A DNA stretch of 18,438 bases from Parcubacteria group bacterium CG_4_9_14_0_2_um_filter_35_11 (lineage in GTDB: Bacteria > Patescibacteriota > Minisyncoccia > Minisyncoccales > GCA-002788555), in assembly GCA_002788555.1 (NCBI GenBank), contig PFRL01000019.1, forward strand, positions 1 through 18,438, given 5' to 3'. Under the pieces are notes generated by a model. It was not told the origin of the DNA. It made no database searches and was given only the letters and a program-made list of their open reading frames with translations. Position 1 is the stretch's first letter. Every line of letters begins with the position of its first letter. Below are positions 16,079 through 18,438 of the stretch, in pieces. Both the position numbers and the translations under genes were made by a program.

Positions 16079-16131
16079 TATCTCGTGGGTCCCATAAGCC
16101 CAAGACCTAGGTGCAAATCCTAGCCCCGCGA
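16061..16131 (+). tRNA. Initiator-like tRNA-Met (CAT), degenerate
   Basis: It folds as a cloverleaf with initiator hallmarks: unpaired position 1/72 (A1, G72), acceptor pairs GCGGGG/CCCCGC, GGAG...CTC D stem, a GGG/CCC anticodon stem core, and anticodon CAT in loop CCCATAA. It departs from normal rules: the D loop AAGTAGTAT lacks the G18-G19 pair, position 33 is C rather than U, and the T loop reads TGCAAAT, so position 55 is G. The T stem CTAGG/CCTAG is perfect. CCA is not encoded. It is either a divergent initiator tRNA or a decayed copy, and it overlaps the GIY-YIG stop. Confidence 0.5.
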
Positions 16132-16190
16132 CCCTTCGACTCGCTCCGCTCGCTCAGGGTAAACTACTTAGCTTGCATTGAGCGGAGCGA
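16131..16190. repeat. GC-rich palindrome between the two CAT-anticodon tRNAs
   Basis: ACCCT (16131-16135) and AGGGT (16156-16160) bracket TCGACTCGCTCCGCTCGCTC. In addition TCGCTCCGCTC (16141-16151) is perfectly inverted as GAGCGGAGCGA (16180-16190), giving an alternative 11-bp stem that ends three bases before tRNA-Met. Confidence 0.7.
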
Positions 16191-16193
16191 AAT

Positions 16194-16265
16194 GGCGGTG
16201 TAGCTCAGTGGTAGAGCAGTGGCATCATAAGCCATGTGTCGTGGGTTCGAATCCCTCCACCGCTA
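16194..16265 (+). tRNA. tRNA-Met (CAT), elongator type
   Basis: 72 bases that fold cleanly: acceptor GGCGGTG/CACCGCT (G1-T72 wobble), D stem GCTC/GAGC with loop AGTGGTA, anticodon stem GTGGC/GCCAT with loop ATCATAA (anticodon CAT), T arm GTGGG-TTCGAAT-CCCTC with one T-T mismatch, discriminator A. No encoded CCA. CAT could also be an Ile2 tRNA with lysidine; elongator Met is favoured by overall resemblance, not proven. Confidence 0.88.
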
Positions 16266-16271
16266 CAAACT

Positions 16272-16356
16272 GGTGCGGGGCAAGTAAGCAAGAGGTTTAT
16301 CCCGTATCGAGCTTTGCTCTGATGCGGGGTTATCGGTTCGAGTCCGACTGCCGCCA
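16272..16356 (+). pseudogene. tRNA-like remnant carrying a palindrome in place of the anticodon arm
   Basis: The 3' end is a sound T arm and acceptor (TCGG-TTCGAGT-CCGA, TGCCGCC, then A). The 5' end GGTGCGG pairs with it only if two central mismatches are allowed. The middle cannot form normal D and anticodon arms: instead CCCG-T-ATC-GAGC-TTT-GCTC-T-GAT-G-CGGG (about 16301-16328) forms one long imperfect hairpin like other dispersed palindromes here. The length (85) equals a long-variable-arm tRNA, so a Leu/Ser/Tyr origin is possible, but no anticodon can be assigned. Confidence 0.5.
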
Positions 16357-16379
16357 TAAAAATTGCAAAGCAATTTTTA
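16357..16379 (+). terminator. Hairpin terminator after the tRNA-like remnant
   Basis: A perfect 10-bp stem, TAAAAATTGC with GCAATTTTTA, loop AAA. The T run lies inside the 3' arm. It probably ends transcription of the tRNA-Met group. The following 85 bases to tRNA-Asp are AT-rich with short TTAGTAATTA-like inverted motifs and no gene. Confidence 0.6.
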
Positions 16380-16464
16380 GTAAATAGCTCTTAGTTATTA
16401 GTAATTAGGAAACAACTAAACTAATTCCTAAATATTACATACTAATTACTAAATACTAACTTGT

Positions 16465-16538
16465 GGGGACGTGGTGTAGCGGTTTAACACATCTCCCTGT
16501 CACGGAGAAGATCGCCGGTTCAAATCCGGTCGTCCCCG
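16465..16538 (+). tRNA. tRNA-Asp (GTC)
   Basis: A full cloverleaf: acceptor GGGGACG/CGTCCCC, D stem GTGT/ACAC, anticodon stem TCTCC/GGAGA with loop CTGTCAC (anticodon GTC), T arm GCCGG-TTCAAAT-CCGGT, and discriminator G73 as expected for Asp. No encoded CCA: the bases after G73 are CCT and belong to a palindromic repeat that begins inside the acceptor stem. Confidence 0.95.
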
Positions 16539-16598
16539 CCTTCGCTCGCCGAAGCGAGCTACGGCGGGTAAAACCCGCTTGGCTCGCGAAGGCGAGAT
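16534..16598. repeat. Cluster of GC-rich hairpins abutting tRNA-Asp
   Basis: CCCGCC and GGCGGG arms (about 16535-16540 and 16563-16568) enclose GCTCG-CCGAAG-CGAGC. This is followed by GCGGG-TAAAA-CCCGC and CTCGC-GAAG-GCGAG. The first belongs to the same family as the rnhB insert. One arm is shared with the tRNA acceptor end. These may terminate the tRNA transcript, though there is no T run. Confidence 0.75.
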
Positions 16599-16610
16599 TC
16601 ACTACTCTTT

Positions 16611-16850
16611 ATGTATTATGTTTATATCCTTGAGTGTCGTAATAAGACATTTTATGTAGGATGTACAAGCGATCTAAAAGACAGAATAAAAAGGCATAAT
16701 CAAGAACAAGTGTCAGCTACTAAAAATAGACTACCAGTAAAAATTATTGTTTATATTGCTTTTCAGGATAAATATTCTGCTTATAATTTTGAGAAATATC
16801 TAAAAAGTGGTTCTGGAAGAGCTTTTCTGAAGAGACATTTCAAGGATTGA
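16611..16850 (+). CDS. Small GIY-YIG nuclease-domain protein, second copy
   Basis: A 79-residue single-domain GIY-YIG protein. MYYVYILECRNKTFYVGCTSDLKDRIKRHNQEQ holds the YVYIL...FYVG tyrosine motif pair and the conserved Arg in KDRIKRHN; the C-terminal Glu lies in YNFEKYLKSGSGRAFLKRHF. It is closer to the canonical UPF0213 pattern than the first copy and not a recent duplicate of it. It starts 13 bases after the hairpin cluster that abuts tRNA-Asp and is followed by a terminator. A biological role cannot be deduced from the sequence. Confidence 0.9.
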   Translation: MYYVYILECRNKTFYVGCTSDLKDRIKRHNQEQVSATKNRLPVKIIVYIAFQDKYSAYNFEKYLKSGSGRAFLKRHFKD

Positions 16851-16877
16851 TTTTAAGAGCTGATCTGCAAATAAATT

Positions 16878-16900
16878 AGCCCGAGAGTTTTTCTCGGGCT
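16878..16900 (+). terminator. Hairpin at the head of duplicated unit 1
   Basis: A perfect 9-bp stem, AGCCCGAGA (16878-16886) with TCTCGGGCT (16892-16900), loop GTTTT, followed by CTTTGTTTG. It terminates the GIY-YIG gene and lies where the -35 region of the next promoter would be. The same hairpin recurs at 17836. Confidence 0.75.
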
Positions 16901-16907
16901 CTTTGTT

Positions 16908-16916
16908 TGGTATAAT
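16908..16916 (+). promoter_or_regulatory. Extended -10 promoter, unit 1
   Basis: TGG-TATAAT (16908-16916) is an extended -10 with perfect core and no recognisable -35, because that space is taken by the hairpin. The ATG follows the core by 7 bases, placing the transcription start at or next to the ATG: a leaderless message is expected. The arrangement is conserved in unit 2. Confidence 0.65.
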
Positions 16917-16923
16917 AGGGAAT

Positions 16924-17715
16924 ATGGAAAAAGAAAGGAGACGACAAGCACTTCCAGTAGGAACAAAAATTATCGCTTTGTGGTTAATAGTGAGCGGACT
17001 TTTTTTCGTGATTTTTATTCTGATGGCTTTTTCGTTCGGTCCCGGAGCTCGCGGGACTGATGAGAACCTTCATATACTCCTTTCATTTATTACAGGAATA
17101 ATATGTTTGGGAAGCGGTACATCTCTTTTTAAAAAAAGAAAAATAGCTTGGAGGTGGGGTATAATTGGTAGCATCCTTTCTATACTTATTGTTTATCCCA
17201 TTTTTCGTTCCGATATGGGCAGTTTCTCATTTGCTGCTTTTTTATTTTCTGTTCCGATTATCGTTCTTCTTATTGACCGCGAAGATTTCTTAGAAATAGC
17301 TAAAGAAGGTAAGCCCTTTTCACGGGCTGAAGTCGTAGTAGGAGGTCTAGTGTTCTGTTTAGCAATCGCCTCTGTTGTTTATTTCTTTATACCTCAAAAG
17401 TGTAAAGTTATTAGTTCAGAGCATGCGGCGATTACATCGCGAATGAATCAACTAAGAACCGAAGCAGTTATATATTATGAAATAAAGGATTCTTACCTTA
17501 ACTTAACAACAGATCCAGAGGCTTCAGAATTGATAGAGTGTATTCCAAAAATAGGAGGAACTAATTTCGCCATGAACATAAGTCCCGATGGCAGAGAATA
17601 CTGTGCTGAAGTTTTGATGAATACTGGTACTTGGTATTGCACAGATAGTAATTTGGTTGCGAAAGAGTATACCGATAACCCTACTTGCTCAGCTAATTAC
17701 TATACTTGTGAGTAA
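16924..17715 (+). CDS. Four-helix membrane protein fused to a prepilin-like C-terminal domain
   Basis: 263 residues in two parts. Residues 1-128 are a polytopic domain with helices near 16-36, 49-68, 75-95 and 101-117, ending DREDFLEIAKEGK on the cytoplasmic side. Then KPFSRAEVVVGGLVFCLAIASVV (130-152) copies the plan of a type IV prepilin N terminus: a basic residue, a hydrophobic Phe at +1 (F132), Glu at +5 (E136), then a hydrophobic helix. The residue before Phe is Pro131, not Gly, so cleavage by prepilin peptidase is uncertain. The outer domain (about 158-263) has NQLRTEAVIYYE, six Cys, WYCTDSN and a CSANYYTC end, like Parcubacterial pilin-like proteins. I chose ATG 16924 because the promoter lies 7 bases upstream. 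Paralogue at 17884-18312 lacks the pilin part. Confidence 0.8.
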   Translation: MEKERRRQALPVGTKIIALWLIVSGLFFVIFILMAFSFGPGARGTDENLHILLSFITGIICLGSGTSLFKKRKIAWRWGIIGSILSILIVYPIFRSDMGSFSFAAFLFSVPIIVLLIDREDFLEIAKEGKPFSRAEVVVGGLVFCLAIASVVYFFIPQKCKVISSEHAAITSRMNQLRTEAVIYYEIKDSYLNLTTDPEASELIECIPKIGGTNFAMNISPDGREYCAEVLMNTGTWYCTDSNLVAKEYTDNPTCSANYYTCE

Positions 17716-17726
17716 TGAAATAAATC

Positions 17727-17825
17727 TCACGTAATTTGCAACAATTCCTTCACTTTTCCCAGCGCAATTTCAGGCTCCTCATAACTCTCCACCCAATTCA
17801 AAGTTCTAAAATCGTTCGGTAGTCC
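17727..17825 (-). pseudogene. 32-codon conserved fragment, copy A
   Basis: Convergent with the membrane gene, 11 bases after its stop. On the minus strand it reads GLPNDFRTLNWVESYEEPE, then IALGKVKELLQIT and TGA. It aligns without gaps to copy B at 18320-18418: 76 of 99 bases and 19 of 32 residues agree, and many changes are D/N, I/V or K/Q/R swaps. There is no in-frame Met at its head. It looks like the end of a protein gene carried along with the module, or a very small gene with unusual start. No family recognised. Confidence 0.5.
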
Positions 17826-17835
17826 CCGAAAATTT

Positions 17836-17858
17836 AGCCCGAGAGTTTTCCTCGGGCT
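17836..17858. terminator. Hairpin at the head of duplicated unit 2
   Basis: AGCCCGAG (17836-17843) pairs with CTCGGGCT (17851-17858), then TTTTAG. It is homologous to the hairpin at 16878-16900. Confidence 0.75.
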
Positions 17859-17866
17859 TTTAGTTG

Positions 17867-17875
17867 TGGTATAAT
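17867..17875 (+). promoter_or_regulatory. Extended -10 promoter, unit 2
   Basis: TGG-TATAAT again, 8 bases before the ATG at 17884. The spacing to hairpin and ATG matches unit 1, so a leaderless transcript is expected. Confidence 0.65.
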
Positions 17876-17883
17876 AAGAGAAT

Positions 17884-18312
17884 ATGGAAGAAGAAAGAAA
17901 ACAGATATCAATTCCAATAAAAACAAAAATTGTAGCTTGGTTATTGATAATAATTGGAGCAATAGAAGGAACGTGGGGATTGATGGGGGTGTTTAGTGGA
18001 GGGGGTGGCGATTTTATGGCAATATTTTTTGTGGGAATTATGTTATTTATTTTTGGCTCTTTATATTTTATTTGCGGATTCTTTCTTTTAAGAGGAAAAA
18101 GATGGGCTTGGTGGACGAGCACAGTTATCACAGGCATGCTTTTAGTAATTGCTACCATACCGGTGGTAATCTCAATGATAGCTGGAGGGAGAATTACAAT
18201 GGAAATTTACGAATTCAGCATAATACCATTCATAACTATGATTTTATCACCCTTGTTTATTACGCCTCTTCTGTTTCTTGACAGAAAAAAATTTTGGGAA
18301 ATCGTTTCTTAG
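17884..18312 (+). CDS. Four-helix membrane protein, paralogue without the pilin-like domain
   Basis: 142 residues, homologous to the first half of the protein at 16924-17715. The N termini share MEEER...P..TKI.A.L; the ends share DRxxFxEI (DRKKFWEIVS here). Predicted helices lie near residues 15-36, 45-69, 76-99 and 111-131, with both ends cytoplasmic. A Gly-rich loop (GGGG, 39-42) follows helix 1. The protein stops just where its paralogue enters the prepilin-like segment, so either this copy lost the domain or the other gained it. No catalytic motifs seen. Function unknown; a small membrane scaffold or partner of the pilin-like fusion is a guess. Confidence 0.78.
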   Translation: MEEERKQISIPIKTKIVAWLLIIIGAIEGTWGLMGVFSGGGGDFMAIFFVGIMLFIFGSLYFICGFFLLRGKRWAWWTSTVITGMLLVIATIPVVISMIAGGRITMEIYEFSIIPFITMILSPLFITPLLFLDRKKFWEIVS

Positions 18313-18319
18313 ATAAACC

Positions 18320-18418
18320 TCATATAACCCGTAACAATTCCTTTATGTTTCCCAGCACGACCTCAGGCTCCTTATAACTTTCCACCCAATCTAAGGTTCT
18401 AAGTGCGTCCGGTCGTCC
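18320..18418 (-). pseudogene. 32-codon conserved fragment, copy B
   Basis: Convergent with the paralogue, 7 bases after its stop. The minus strand reads GRPDALRTLDWVESYKEPE, then VVLGNIKELLRVI and TGA. A palindromic repeat directly joins its upstream side (18419 on), where copy A has the head of unit 2. In-frame TAG upstream within that palindrome shows that no longer reading frame exists here. Confidence 0.5.
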
Positions 18419-18438
18419 CCGCCTTCGCTAAAGCTTCG
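18419..18438. repeat. Partial palindromic repeat at the right edge
   Basis: CCCGCCTTCGCTAAAGCTTCG-type sequence, identical over its visible length to the minus strand of the rnhB insert (5840-5865). The closing GGCGGG arm would lie beyond the window. Confidence 0.75.

Noticed and set aside
16178..16387. A 69-codon plus-strand frame across the tRNA region
   Set aside because: It translates tRNA-Met and the tRNA-like remnant; the residues (SSVVEQWHHKPCVVGSNPST) are typical of mis-called tRNA reading frames.
16381..16464. Possible CRISPR-like or iteron repeats in the AT-rich stretch before tRNA-Asp
   Set aside because: The TTAGTAATTA-like words are short, irregular and partly inverted, with no constant unit or spacer.
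17826..18158. A 143-codon minus-strand frame over the second membrane gene
   Set aside because: Most of it is antisense to the plus-strand gene, which has a promoter and a paralogue. Only its last 32 codons (17727-17825) correspond to the conserved fragment.
16525..18429. An integrated mobile element bounded by tRNA-Asp repeats
   Set aside because: No integrase, transposase or recombinase gene lies between the repeats, and the repeat can be explained by a palindrome plus a shared GTCCCC. Kept only as a low-scoring finding.

Overview
The window is clearly A+T-rich, gene-dense chromosomal DNA, most likely from a Candidate Phyla Radiation (Patescibacteria) bacterium of Parcubacteria type. This is inferred from compact or reduced housekeeping genes (a threonyl-tRNA synthetase that starts directly at its editing domain, a short prolyl-tRNA synthetase), ribosomal proteins L32 and S16 with Lys/Glu-rich tails, few Shine-Dalgarno sites, tRNAs with no encoded CCA, small GIY-YIG proteins, and many GC-rich palindromes scattered through AT-rich DNA. 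TGA is used as a stop, which argues against the recoded SR1/Gracilibacteria lineages.

Left part (1-5287, minus strand): the 5' part of thrS, complete dnaE with its own promoter, and an unrecognised helical/coiled-coil protein. That last gene has the best SD site of the large genes, a consensus promoter and a strong terminator, and ends in an in-frame nine-codon mini-ORF with a perfect SD.

Middle part (5390-15576, plus strand): rnhB, rpmF, nusB, rnc, rpsP and ppsA, then a terminator and a consensus promoter, then proS, mreB, gatC, gatA and a small membrane protein. The functions are RNA processing, ribosome assembly, tRNA charging (including Gln/Asn transamidation), PEP metabolism and cell shape. 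rnhB carries a palindromic repeat inside its reading frame that encodes about ten extra residues.

Right part (15577-18438) is the accessory and most interesting part. A tRNA/repeat cluster holds a sound tRNA-Met and tRNA-Asp, a degenerate initiator-like tRNA and a broken tRNA-like sequence, interleaved with two GIY-YIG genes and several palindromes. It is followed by a tandemly duplicated module: hairpin terminator, extended -10 promoter, apparently leaderless gene for a four-helix membrane protein, and a convergent 32-codon fragment conserved between the copies. In the first copy the membrane protein is fused to a prepilin-like helix and pilin-like outer domain; in the second copy the protein stops exactly where that fusion would begin. 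A further palindrome runs off the right edge.
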